In this document: piece after piece, positions 33,565 through 42,669 of the stretch
Layout: each line of letters begins with the position of its first letter
Position numbering within the stretch: position 1 is the stretch's first letter
Assembly: GCA_002352665.1 (NCBI GenBank)
Contig: DEIV01000007.1
Location: 1 to 64,000, forward strand
Direction: 5' to 3'
DNA from: Flavobacteriaceae bacterium UBA2765
Lineage (GTDB): Bacteria > Bacteroidota > Bacteroidia > Flavobacteriales > Flavobacteriaceae
Length of the DNA: 64,000 bases
Made by a program: the position numbers and the translations under genes
Notes under the pieces: model-generated
Database searches by the model: none
Told to the model about the DNA's origin: nothing
The model's input: only the letters and a program-made list of their open reading frames with translations

Positions 33565-34095
33565 TTAATTAAGTATACCATTTAATACTTCTTTTAATAC
33601 AGGATCTGATGGCATTGGAGCATCAGAATTGATAATATTTCCATAGTTATCAATAAGAATAAAGCGAGGAATAGTTTCAATGTTATAAGCATCAATAAAT
33701 TCATTGTCACCATTGGCATAAAGTTGGATACCACCCATTTCTTCTTCAGCAATCATTTGCTTCCAAATATTATAATCTTCTTTATCATCTACAGATATGC
33801 TAACAAATTCAATATTTTTGTCATGAAATTCTTTTTCAATTTCCTTTAAAAAAGGAATTTCCTGTCTGCAGGGGCCGCACCAAGTAGCCCAAACATCTAA
33901 ATAAACAAACTTTCCTTTTAAGTCGTCTAATGAAGTACTACCACCATTATAATTTTCATAATTTGAGAATTTTGGTGATGAAGATCCTTTCATATTATCA
34001 TGGCTGGTAATAGATTCATGAGTTTCTTGCTCTTTAGCTTTAGTATTACATGCTGAAATACTAAAAATAACAAGTAAAATAATTAATTTTTTCAT
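33565..34095 (-). CDS. TlpA-type thioredoxin lipoprotein (paralogue)
   Basis: 176 residues. The lipoprotein signal is MKKLIILLVIFSISAC with Cys16. The redox motif is WCGPC in DVWATWCGPCRQEIPFLKE and the cis-Pro is in TIPRFILID. From SSPKFSNYENYNGG to the end it aligns without sizeable gaps to the C-terminal half of the neighbouring 336-residue protein, including EIEKEFHDKNIEFVSIS, so one arose from the other by tandem duplication with loss or gain of the DUF4369-like part. It lies divergent from hutH. Confidence 0.9.
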   Translation of the reverse strand: MKKLIILLVIFSISACNTKAKEQETHESITSHDNMKGSSSPKFSNYENYNGGSTSLDDLKGKFVYLDVWATWCGPCRQEIPFLKEIEKEFHDKNIEFVSISVDDKEDYNIWKQMIAEEEMGGIQLYANGDNEFIDAYNIETIPRFILIDNYGNIINSDAPMPSDPVLKEVLNGILN

Positions 34096-34130
34096 AGTTT
34101 TTATTTTTTTGGCTAAAATATATGTTCTTA

Positions 34131-34162
34131 TTGAATTGCTATAAAAAATTTCTTTAATTTTG
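34131..34162 (+). promoter_or_regulatory. Bacteroidetes-type promoter for hutH
   Basis: TAATTTTG at 34155-34162 fits TAnnTTTG exactly. TTG at 34131-34133 lies 21 bases upstream and serves as a weak -33 element. The hutH start is 16 bases downstream of the -7 element, so the leader would be very short. Confidence 0.5.
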
Positions 34163-34177
34163 AATAAATTATAAAAA

Positions 34178-35689
34178 ATGCAAGAATTCCATCATATTGA
34201 TAATAAATATTTAGATATATCAAAAATAAATGATATAATAATAACAAAACAGCAATTAAAGCTATCTAAGGAATCTAAGGATAAGATTGAAAAATGTAGA
34301 CAATACTTGGATGAAAAACTAATTAATAGTAAAAAGCCGTTTTATGGAATCAATACTGGATTTGGAGCCCTACATAATGTTAAAATTTCCAATAAAAACT
34401 TAACCTTGCTTCAAGAGAATTTAGTGATGTCTCATGCTTGTGGTACTGGTGAAAAAGTACCCTCAATTATTGTAAAGTTGATGTTGTTTTTAAAAATTCA
34501 ATCATTAAGTTATGGACATTCAGGTGTGCAATTGGCAACGGTTAAAAGATTAATAGATTTTTATAACCAAGATGTTTTGCCTATTATTTATACCCAAGGC
34601 TCATTAGGTGCCTCTGGAGATTTGGCACCATTGGCACATTTAGCATTACCCTTAATAGGTAAAGGAGAAGTTGAATATGACGGGAAACTATATACAGGCG
34701 AAGAAATTTCACTAAAATTTAATTGGGAAAAAATTAAATTACAGTCAAAAGAAGGCTTGGCATTGCTTAATGGCACTCAGTTTATGAGTGCATATGGTGT
34801 TTATAATTTGCTTAAGGGGTTTAAATTATCGTATTTAGCAGATGTTATTGGTGCAATTTCTTTAGAGGCTTTTGATGGCAGAATTGAGCCTTTTAACAAA
34901 TTGATTCATTTGGTAAGACCGCATAACGGACAAATACGAACGGCAAAAAAAATAAATGAATTTTTAGTAGATAGTGAAATTATTGGTCGGAATAAAAAGC
35001 ATCTACAGGATCCGTATTCATTTAGATGTATGCCCCAAGTTCATGGAGCAAGTAAAGACACTTTGAATTTTGTAAAAAAAACTATAGAAACAGAAATCAA
35101 TTCAGTTACCGATAATCCAAATATTTTTGTCGAAGCAGATCAGATAATTTCCGGAGGCAATTTTCATGGACAACCGTTGGCATTGGGCTTTGACTTTTTA
35201 GGTATTGCCTTAGCGGAGCTAGGTAATATCTCCGAAAGACGTACATTTCAATTGGTTTCTGGTTTACGGGGTTTACCAGCATTTCTAGTTTCTAAACCCG
35301 GTTTAAATTCAGGATTAATGATTCCACAATATACGGCAGCTAGTATTGTAAGTCAGAATAAGCAATTGGCTACGCCCGCATCAATAGATTCAATTGTTTC
35401 AAGTAATGGACAGGAAGATCATGTAAGTATGGGGGCCAATGGAGCTACAAAAGCCAAACGTATAGTTGATAATTTAGAGACTATTTTAGCCATAGAATTG
35501 CTCAATGCTTCTCAGGCTTTAGCCTTTAGAAAACCTTTAAAAACATCAGTATTTTTAGAATCTTTTGTCGGTTTATTTAGAAATGATGTACCTTTTATAA
35601 AAGAAGATGGTGTTTTGCATGATGCTATAGTTAAGAGTATTTCATTTATCCAAAATGTAAGTATAGATAGTTTAGAGTTATTTGAATAG
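34178..35689 (+). CDS. hutH: Histidine ammonia-lyase
   Basis: 503 residues, normal length. The autocatalytic MIO group forms from Ala145-Ser146-Gly147 in GSLGASGDLAPLAHLALPLI. Tyr56 lies in FYGINTGFGAL, and NLVMSHACGTGEKV carries the Ser-His pair (85-86) typical of histidine rather than tyrosine lyases. SVTDNPNIF and the QEDHVSMGANGA block are also present. The enzyme deaminates L-histidine to urocanate in the first step of histidine breakdown. No hutU, hutI or hutG is in the window, so the rest of the pathway is elsewhere. Confidence 0.93.
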   Translation: MQEFHHIDNKYLDISKINDIIITKQQLKLSKESKDKIEKCRQYLDEKLINSKKPFYGINTGFGALHNVKISNKNLTLLQENLVMSHACGTGEKVPSIIVKLMLFLKIQSLSYGHSGVQLATVKRLIDFYNQDVLPIIYTQGSLGASGDLAPLAHLALPLIGKGEVEYDGKLYTGEEISLKFNWEKIKLQSKEGLALLNGTQFMSAYGVYNLLKGFKLSYLADVIGAISLEAFDGRIEPFNKLIHLVRPHNGQIRTAKKINEFLVDSEIIGRNKKHLQDPYSFRCMPQVHGASKDTLNFVKKTIETEINSVTDNPNIFVEADQIISGGNFHGQPLALGFDFLGIALAELGNISERRTFQLVSGLRGLPAFLVSKPGLNSGLMIPQYTAASIVSQNKQLATPASIDSIVSSNGQEDHVSMGANGATKAKRIVDNLETILAIELLNASQALAFRKPLKTSVFLESFVGLFRNDVPFIKEDGVLHDAIVKSISFIQNVSIDSLELFE

Positions 35690-35690
35690 A

Positions 35691-35856
35691 GTAATACCAA
35701 TTTAACATCATAATGTCGCATTGAAATCGTTTAATTTGCACAATATTTTCGTTAAAATAATTGACTATAACAAAGCTATTCAAAAATATTTTGTCTTAAT
35801 CTTATAAAAGTTAATTCTATTGAATTATACGACATTATAAAATATATTGGAATAAC
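35691..35856. mobile_element. MITE-like element with imperfect terminal inverted repeats
   Basis: The 166-base stretch begins with GTAATACCAATTTAACATCA-TAATGTCG (35691-35718). Read from the other strand its far end is GTTATTCCAATATATTTTA-TAATGTCG (35856-35830). The ends match over most of 27 positions, including an 8-base perfect TAATGTCG at the inner edge. The interior has no coding potential. The left end begins one base after the hutH stop region. It resembles a miniature inverted-repeat element mobilised by a transposase elsewhere. Confidence 0.6.
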
Positions 35857-35859
35857 AAA

Positions 35860-35884
35860 AAAAGTTGCCAAAATGACAACTTTT
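35860..35884 (-). terminator. Probable terminator of clpC
   Basis: AAAAGTTG and CAACTTTT pair around CCAAAATGA. On the minus strand the stem is followed by a T run. It lies about 45 bases after the clpC stop. Confidence 0.65.
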
Positions 35885-35928
35885 AAATTATTTAGTATAA
35901 CCAATTATATGCCGGAATCTAAAGACTA

Positions 35929-38472
35929 TTATTCTTTTTCTTCCACTGGTTTTTTCGACTTTTTAATTTTTATCGTCAATTCCTCTTTATCCTTATCAAG
36001 ATCCATAAAAATGGTGTCATTTTCTTTCAATTTTGAATTGACAATTTCTTCGGCCAATGCATCTTCAATATATTTTTGAATAGCACGTTTCAAAGGTCTG
36101 GCTCCATATTGTCTGTCAAAACCTTTATCAGCAATATAGTCTTTCGCTTTATCACTAAGTACAAGTTTATAACCTAAACCATCAATTCGTTCCAATAATT
36201 TTTCAAGTTCAATATCAATAATTGCATGAATATCTTCTTTTTCCAAGGCATTGAATACAATCACATCATCAATTCTATTTAAAAACTCAGGAGCAAAACT
36301 TTTCTTTAATGCATTTTCAATCACACCTTTAGCATCAGCATCTGCTTGTTTTTTCTTTGAGGCAGTACCAAAACCAACACCTGCACCAAAATCTTTTAAT
36401 TGTCTAGATCCAATATTTGAGGTCATGATAATAATAGTATGTCTAAAATCAATTTTTCTACCAAGACTGTCAGTGATATAGCCATCATCTAAAATTTGCA
36501 ATAGCATATTAAATACATCAGGATGTGCTTTTTCGATTTCATCTAACAATACAACTGCATAAGGTTTTCTTCTGATTTTTTCTGTTAATTGACCACCTTC
36601 TTCATAACCCACATATCCTGGAGGTGCACCAATTAGACGAGAAATGGCAAATTTTTCCATGTATTCGCTCATATCTATACGTACTAACGCTTCTGGTGAA
36701 TCAAATAGTTCCCTTGCCAATACTTTAGCCAATTGGGTTTTACCAACCCCGGTTTGACCTAAAAAGATAAAAGAACCAATAGGTTTATTGGGGTCTTTTA
36801 AACCAACTCTATTTCGTTGTATAGCTTTTACTACTTTAGACACAGCCTCATTTTGTCCTATTACTTTACCTTTAATTAAGTTGGGTAAGTCCGCCAAGCG
36901 TGCACTTTCAGCTTCAGCTATTCTATTTACTGGTATACCTGTCATCATAGAAACTACTTCTGACACATTGTCTTCAGTTACAGTTTCTTTATTCAATTTG
37001 GATTGCTCTTCCCAAGCTTTTTGGGCAATTTCTAATTCTTTTTCCAATCGCTTTTCATCATCACGAAGCCTTGCAGCTTCTTCATATTTTTGACTCTTTA
37101 CCACATTGTTTTTCAGCACCCTAACATCTTCTAGTTGCTTTTCTAATTCAAGTACTTGTTTAGGCACAACTATATTGGTAATATGAATTCTTGAACCTGC
37201 TTCATCCAAAGCATCAATAGCTTTATCTGGTAAAAACCTGTCAGTCATATATCTGTTGGTCAATTTGACACAAGCTTCTATAGCCTCATCAGTGTAAATA
37301 ACATTATGGTGATTTTCATATTTGTCTTTAATATTGTTTAATATTTGAATGGTTTCTTCTACAGAAGTAGGTTCCACCATAACTTTTTGAAAACGCCGCT
37401 CTAAAGCACCGTCTTTTTCAATATTTTGTCTAAATTCATCAAGCGTAGTAGCACCAATACATTGAATTTCTCCTCTAGCCAGAGCAGGTTTAAACATATT
37501 TGAAGCGTCTAGAGATCCTGTAGCTCCGCCGGCACCAACAATAGTATGAATTTCATCAATAAACAAAATAATATCATCATTCTTTTCTAATTCATTCATC
37601 AACGCTTTCATACGCTCTTCAAATTGACCTCTATATTTTGTTCCGGCAACTAAACTTGCCAAATCTAGAGACACAATTCTCTTGTTAAATAAAATACGAG
37701 ATACTTTACGTTGAATGATACGCAAGGCCAAACCTTCAGCTATAGCAGATTTACCAACACCTGGCTCACCAATTAATATGGGATTATTTTTTTTACGACG
37801 ACTTAATATTTGAGAAATACGTTCAATTTCTTTTTTTCTTCCTACCACAGGATCTAACTTACCTTCTTCAGCTAAATGCGTTAAATCTCTACCAAAATTA
37901 TCTAAAACGGGTGTTTTAGATTTAGCGTTTGATTTACTGGGCTTAGAACCTTCAAAAGGATTTTGTTTTGGTTCATCAAATTCATCATCTCTCGCACTTT
38001 CGGCTCTTGGGCTCTCAGTAATATCATCATCTACAAATAATTGACTAAAAATTGATTTGACCTCATTGTAATCAACATCAAACTTATTTAATAATTTGGT
38101 AGTGGGGTCGTTTTCATTTCTTAAGACACATAATAGTAAATGGGCAGTGCTTACCGCCTTACTTTTAAATAGTTTAGCCTCTAAAAATGTAGTTTTTAAA
38201 GCTTTTTCAGCTTGCTTGGTCAAATGCAAACTTTTTTTATCATTAGCTGCTGAAATATCAGAATTGACCGGACTCAAACTTTCAATTTTTTTTCTCAGCA
38301 TTACCAGATCAATGTCCAATGCATTTAAAATATCAATAGCATCTCCATTAGCCTTGCGAAGTAAGCCTAACATTAAATGTTCTGTACCAATAAAATCGTG
38401 TCCTAACCGTAAAGCTTCTTCTTTACTATAAGCAATTACGTCTTTAACTTTAGGTGAAAAATTATCATCCAT
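35929..38472 (-). CDS. clpC: ATP-dependent Clp protease ATPase subunit ClpC
   Basis: 847 residues. A Clp N domain of two repeats (about 5-145, KEEALRLGHDFIGTEHLMLG) is followed by AAA domain 1 with Walker A GEPGVGKSA and Walker B ILFIDEIHTI, a short middle region including a UVR-like EEAARLRDDEKRLEKELE, AAA domain 2 with GQTGVGKTQ and VLLDEIEKAH, and the C-terminal D2-small domain. It unfolds proteins for ClpP and is a major regulated-proteolysis chaperone. The acidic-basic tail (KDKEELTIKIKKSKKPVEEKE in parts) is a normal ClpC feature. Only the initiation region separates it from gyrA, transcribed divergently. Confidence 0.95.
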   Translation of the reverse strand: MDDNFSPKVKDVIAYSKEEALRLGHDFIGTEHLMLGLLRKANGDAIDILNALDIDLVMLRKKIESLSPVNSDISAANDKKSLHLTKQAEKALKTTFLEAKLFKSKAVSTAHLLLCVLRNENDPTTKLLNKFDVDYNEVKSIFSQLFVDDDITESPRAESARDDEFDEPKQNPFEGSKPSKSNAKSKTPVLDNFGRDLTHLAEEGKLDPVVGRKKEIERISQILSRRKKNNPILIGEPGVGKSAIAEGLALRIIQRKVSRILFNKRIVSLDLASLVAGTKYRGQFEERMKALMNELEKNDDIILFIDEIHTIVGAGGATGSLDASNMFKPALARGEIQCIGATTLDEFRQNIEKDGALERRFQKVMVEPTSVEETIQILNNIKDKYENHHNVIYTDEAIEACVKLTNRYMTDRFLPDKAIDALDEAGSRIHITNIVVPKQVLELEKQLEDVRVLKNNVVKSQKYEEAARLRDDEKRLEKELEIAQKAWEEQSKLNKETVTEDNVSEVVSMMTGIPVNRIAEAESARLADLPNLIKGKVIGQNEAVSKVVKAIQRNRVGLKDPNKPIGSFIFLGQTGVGKTQLAKVLARELFDSPEALVRIDMSEYMEKFAISRLIGAPPGYVGYEEGGQLTEKIRRKPYAVVLLDEIEKAHPDVFNMLLQILDDGYITDSLGRKIDFRHTIIIMTSNIGSRQLKDFGAGVGFGTASKKKQADADAKGVIENALKKSFAPEFLNRIDDVIVFNALEKEDIHAIIDIELEKLLERIDGLGYKLVLSDKAKDYIADKGFDRQYGARPLKRAIQKYIEDALAEEIVNSKLKENDTIFMDLDKDKEELTIKIKKSKKPVEEKE

Positions 38473-38694
38473 TTCTATAAATTTATAAGGTAAAATTACT
38501 AGATTTTTTCTAAATAATACGTCAAAAATTATACCGAACTTTTGTAAATATTGTAAATCTATGAAAAACAGTGTATTTACTGGTGCTTATTGTTAATAAA
38601 AAATGATAATAAAAGCTTTTATATATAACATCAAAAAAACAGATTTGTTGTATATTGCTCTCTTAATTTTTAAACTAATAAATCAATAGAATAT

Positions 38695-41214
38695 ATGGCA
38701 GAAGGAGAAAAATTAATTCCAATTAACATAGAAGATGAAATGAAATCATCTTACATTGATTATTCAATGTCAGTTATAGTTTCAAGAGCCTTACCGGATG
38801 TACGTGATGGACTAAAACCAGTACATAGAAGAGTTTTGTTCGGTATGCATGAATTGGGAATTAAGGCAACAGGAGCACATAAAAAATCAGCTAGAGTAGT
38901 AGGTGAGGTATTAGGTAAATATCACCCACATGGTGACACCTCTGTTTATGATGCTATGGTACGTATGGCACAAGATTGGAGCATGCGTTATGAAATGGTT
39001 GATGGACAAGGGAACTTTGGTTCTCCTGATGGTGACAGTCCGGCAGCAATGCGTTATACGGAAGTGAGAATGCAAAAGATTTCTGAAGAAATGTTAGCCG
39101 ATATAGAAAAGGATACGGTTGACCATCGCTTGAACTTTGACGATACTTTACAAGAACCAACGGTATTACCTACTAGAATACCAAGTTTATTAGTTAATGG
39201 AGCTTCAGGTATTGCCGTAGGTATGGCCACTAATATGGCACCACATAACCTCTCAGAAGTAATTGATGGAACTGTTGCTTATATTGAAAATAATGAAATT
39301 GAGATTGATGAATTAATGCAATATATTAAGGCTCCTGATTTTCCTACTGGAGGAACCATTTATGGTTACGAGGGAGTAAAAGATGCCTTTCATACGGGTA
39401 GAGGGCGTATTGTAATGCGTGCTAAGACGGTTTTTGAAGAAGTTAATGGTAGAGAGTGTATTGTAGTAACTGAATTACCATATCAAGTAAATGGAGCGGA
39501 TTTAATGAAGAAGACTGCTGACTTGGTGAATGATAAGAAAATTGAAGGAATAGCTACTGTTAGAGATGAAACCAGTAGAAAAGGCCGTCGCTTGGTTTAT
39601 GTGCTAAAGCGGGACGCTATTCCAAATATCGTACTAAATAAACTGTATAAATATACAGCCTTACAAACATCCTTTAGTGTAAATAACATCGCCTTGGTTA
39701 ACGGAAGGCCTGAGATGTTGAATTTAAAACAACTTATCAAGCATTTTGTAAATCACAGACATGAAGTTGTTGTAAGAAGAACAAAATATGAATTAAAAAA
39801 AGCGGAAGCTCGTGCTCATATTTTAGAAGGATTGATAATTGCGTCTGATAATATAGATGAAGTAATTAAGATTATTAGAGCCTCTAAAAATGCTGATGAG
39901 GCTAGAGAAAATTTGATAAAGAGATTTGAATTGTCAGAAATTCAATCTAAAGCAATTGTAGAGATGAGATTGCGTCAGCTTACTGGTTTAGAGCAAGATA
40001 AACTTAGAGCGGAATATGAAGATATCATGAAGCTGATAGAAGATTTAAAAGATATTTTATCAAGTGAGTCCAGAAGAATGACAATAATTAAAGAAGAATT
40101 GCAAGAGATAAAAGCCAAATATGGAGATGAGCGTCGTTCAATAATTGAATATGGTGGAGGTGATTTGAGTATTGAAGATATGATACCTGATTCTAAAGTA
40201 GTAGTTACTATTTCTCATGCAGGTTATGTAAAAAGAACCAATTTAGATGAATATAAGGTTCAGAATAGAGGTGGTAGAGGTCAAAAAGGTGTAGCTACGC
40301 GAAATGAGGATTTCTTAGAACATTTGTTTGTTGCTACAAACCATCAATATATGTTATACTTTACCAAAAAAGGAAAAGTATTTTGGATGCGTGTTTATGA
40401 AATACCAGAAGGAGGTAAAAATTCAAAAGGTAGGGCCATTCAAAACTTGATCAATATTGAAAATGATGATGTTGTTAATGCATTTTTGGTGACACAAGAT
40501 TTAAAAGACCAAGATTATATAGATAATAATTATGTGGTTATGGTAACAAAAAAAGGGCAGACTAAGAAAACGGTATTAGAGCAGTACTCAAGGCCTAGAA
40601 CTAATGGTATTGCTGCAATAACAATAAAGGAAGGTGACGAATTATTAGAAGCCAAATTAACTGATGGTAATAGTCAGATTATGATCGCAGTGAAATCTGG
40701 TAAATGTATTCGTTTTGAAGAGGCAAAGACCCGACCTATGGGAAGAAATGCTTCTGGAGTTAGAGGAATTAGATTAAAAGATGACAAAGATGAGGTTATT
40801 GGGATGGTATCAGTAAATGATGAAGAAAGTAATATTTTAGTAGTTTCTGAAAATGGATATGGAAAACGTTCTAAACTAGAAGATTATAGAATTACGAATA
40901 GAGGTGGTAAAGGTGTTAAAACCATAAATGTTACTGAAAAAACGGGCAACTTAGTATCAATAAAAAATGTTACTGATGAAGATGATTTAATGATCATTAA
41001 TAAGTCGGGAATTACAATAAGAATGGCAGTTTCAGATTTACGTGTAATGGGAAGAGCTACTCAGGGAGTGCGTTTAATTAATATAAAGGATAATGATTCT
41101 ATTGCGGCTGTTGCTAAAGTAATGCATGAAGATGAAGAAGATAATAATGAAAGTGATCTTGGCACGGAAATTGAAAATAATGAAACCGACGAAACAACAA
41201 ACAATCAAGAATAA
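38695..41214 (+). CDS. gyrA: DNA gyrase subunit A
   Basis: 839 residues. The breakage-reunion domain holds the catalytic Tyr121 in AAMRYTEVRM and the quinolone-region sequence HPHGDTSVYDAMVRMAQ, with Thr at the site equivalent to E. coli Ser83, normal in this phylum as far as I recall. The C-terminal pinwheel domain carries the GyrA box region (QNRGGRGQKGVATRNEDF). An acidic C-terminal tail follows. It supplies the DNA-cleaving half of gyrase. A TPR protein gene follows after 33 bases. Confidence 0.97.
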   Translation: MAEGEKLIPINIEDEMKSSYIDYSMSVIVSRALPDVRDGLKPVHRRVLFGMHELGIKATGAHKKSARVVGEVLGKYHPHGDTSVYDAMVRMAQDWSMRYEMVDGQGNFGSPDGDSPAAMRYTEVRMQKISEEMLADIEKDTVDHRLNFDDTLQEPTVLPTRIPSLLVNGASGIAVGMATNMAPHNLSEVIDGTVAYIENNEIEIDELMQYIKAPDFPTGGTIYGYEGVKDAFHTGRGRIVMRAKTVFEEVNGRECIVVTELPYQVNGADLMKKTADLVNDKKIEGIATVRDETSRKGRRLVYVLKRDAIPNIVLNKLYKYTALQTSFSVNNIALVNGRPEMLNLKQLIKHFVNHRHEVVVRRTKYELKKAEARAHILEGLIIASDNIDEVIKIIRASKNADEARENLIKRFELSEIQSKAIVEMRLRQLTGLEQDKLRAEYEDIMKLIEDLKDILSSESRRMTIIKEELQEIKAKYGDERRSIIEYGGGDLSIEDMIPDSKVVVTISHAGYVKRTNLDEYKVQNRGGRGQKGVATRNEDFLEHLFVATNHQYMLYFTKKGKVFWMRVYEIPEGGKNSKGRAIQNLINIENDDVVNAFLVTQDLKDQDYIDNNYVVMVTKKGQTKKTVLEQYSRPRTNGIAAITIKEGDELLEAKLTDGNSQIMIAVKSGKCIRFEEAKTRPMGRNASGVRGIRLKDDKDEVIGMVSVNDEESNILVVSENGYGKRSKLEDYRITNRGGKGVKTINVTEKTGNLVSIKNVTDEDDLMIINKSGITIRMAVSDLRVMGRATQGVRLINIKDNDSIAAVAKVMHEDEEDNNESDLGTEIENNETDETTNNQE

Positions 41215-41247
41215 CAATTAATTAAGAACATTAAATTTAAAACAAAA

Positions 41248-42576
41248 ATGAATTTTTCAAAGAAAAACCAAGAACCTAAAAAAATGAATGTAAACTTTTT
41301 GGGTAAAAAATCATTTGTAATGATGTTGGCTCTATTTATTGGGCTAGCAACATATGCACAAAAAGATGAGTTGAAGGCTGCCGATAAAGCTCTAAAAGCT
41401 GATGATTTATCTACTGCTAAGGCCTCAATAGATCAGGCAGAAGGATTGATTGCTAATGCGGATGCTAAGCTTAAAGCTAAATTTTATTTTTTAAGAGCTA
41501 AGACGTATTATGATATTGGTAAAAAGAAGCCTGCTTTAGCCGAAAATGCTTATGATGAAGCAGCAAAATCTTTTCAGGATTTAATCGATTTTGAAAAACA
41601 AAGTGGAAAAGCTAAATATACAGCTGAAGCTCAACCATTACTGAATGCTTTGGTTTCTGATGTTTCAAATAAAGGAATAAAAGAATATCAAGATAAAGAT
41701 TATGCTGGAGCTAAAAAAACATTGTATCAAACTTACAACTTAAGTAAAAAAGATACTGTCTTTTTAGAATATGCTGCTACAGCTGCCTATTTAGATAAGG
41801 ATTTTGATATATCTTTAGAATATTTTAAAGTATTAAAAGAATTAGGTTATACAGGTATAGCAACTACTTATTCTGCTACCAACATTGATAGTAATGCTGC
41901 TGAAAATTTTAATTCTAAATCTCAAATGGATTTGATGGTAAAAACCGGAAAATACAAAGAACCAAAAGTAGAAGTCTCAGAATCTAAAAGAGCTAATATT
42001 ATAAAAAATATAGCACTTATTTTGGTAGAAAAAGGCGAAACAGAAAATGCTATTACTGCTGTACAAGAAGCAAGAAAAGCGAACCCTAAAGATGTAGATT
42101 TATTGTTTACTGAGGCTAACATCTTATTGAAGCTGGGGAAAAAGGATGAATTCGCTGTTTTAATGAAAGAGGCTATAAAAGAAGACCCTAGTAATCCAAC
42201 ATTGCATTTTAATGTTGGTGTGATCAGTCAAGAACAAGGTAATTTAGAAGAAGCAAAATCATATTATGAAAAGGCAATAGAATTAGACCCTAATTATGCA
42301 GATGCTTATTTAAACATGGGAGCTTTAGTACTTGAAAAGGATAAAGAATTGGTTGAAGAAATGAATGAAAATTTGAGTAACTTCAAAAAATACGATGCAA
42401 TTAAAGCAAAACAATTAGAATTGTATAAAGAGGCTTTGCCATTATTTGAAAAAGCTCATGGTCTTAAAAAAGATAACATGGATGTGGTTAGAACATTAAT
42501 GAGTATGTATGAGAACCTTGAAATGGATGATAAATTTAAAGAAATGAAAGTTCTTTGGGATGCTTCTAAGGAATAG
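41248..42576 (+). CDS. Exported tetratricopeptide repeat protein
   Basis: 442 residues. A signal peptide is visible (FVMMLALFIGLATYAQKDE); an in-frame ATG at 41284 gives it a tighter N-terminus and may be the true start. TPR motifs recur, most clearly NPTLHFNVGVISQEQGNLEE and AKSYYEKAIELDPNYADAYL near residues 310-360. It likely scaffolds a periplasmic or membrane complex. It follows gyrA by 33 bases, an arrangement I recall in other flavobacteria, though no functional link to gyrase is known to me. Confidence 0.85.
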   Translation: MNFSKKNQEPKKMNVNFLGKKSFVMMLALFIGLATYAQKDELKAADKALKADDLSTAKASIDQAEGLIANADAKLKAKFYFLRAKTYYDIGKKKPALAENAYDEAAKSFQDLIDFEKQSGKAKYTAEAQPLLNALVSDVSNKGIKEYQDKDYAGAKKTLYQTYNLSKKDTVFLEYAATAAYLDKDFDISLEYFKVLKELGYTGIATTYSATNIDSNAAENFNSKSQMDLMVKTGKYKEPKVEVSESKRANIIKNIALILVEKGETENAITAVQEARKANPKDVDLLFTEANILLKLGKKDEFAVLMKEAIKEDPSNPTLHFNVGVISQEQGNLEEAKSYYEKAIELDPNYADAYLNMGALVLEKDKELVEEMNENLSNFKKYDAIKAKQLELYKEALPLFEKAHGLKKDNMDVVRTLMSMYENLEMDDKFKEMKVLWDASKE

Positions 42577-42596
42577 TAAAACTTAAATTATAAAAT

Positions 42597-42630
42597 AAAA
42601 GCCTGTTATAATTGTATAACAGGCTTTTTT
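42597..42630 (+). terminator. Terminator behind the gyrA-TPR operon
   Basis: AAAAGCCTGTTATA and TATAACAGGCTTTT form a perfect stem around ATTG, followed by a T run. It begins 20 bases after the TPR stop and can also serve the convergent NlpC/P60 gene. Confidence 0.9.
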
Positions 42631-42669
42631 ATTTAAGGGCGATTCAATTAACAGAACTCCGGTTATTAT

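Noticed and set aside
36788..38431. Open frames antisense to clpC
   Set aside because: They follow from the codon bias of clpC and have no independent start context or homology.
38695..41214. Quinolone-resistance substitution in GyrA (Thr at the Ser83 position)
   Set aside because: I recall HGDTSVYD as the ordinary sequence in Flavobacteriaceae, so it gives no evidence of acquired resistance.
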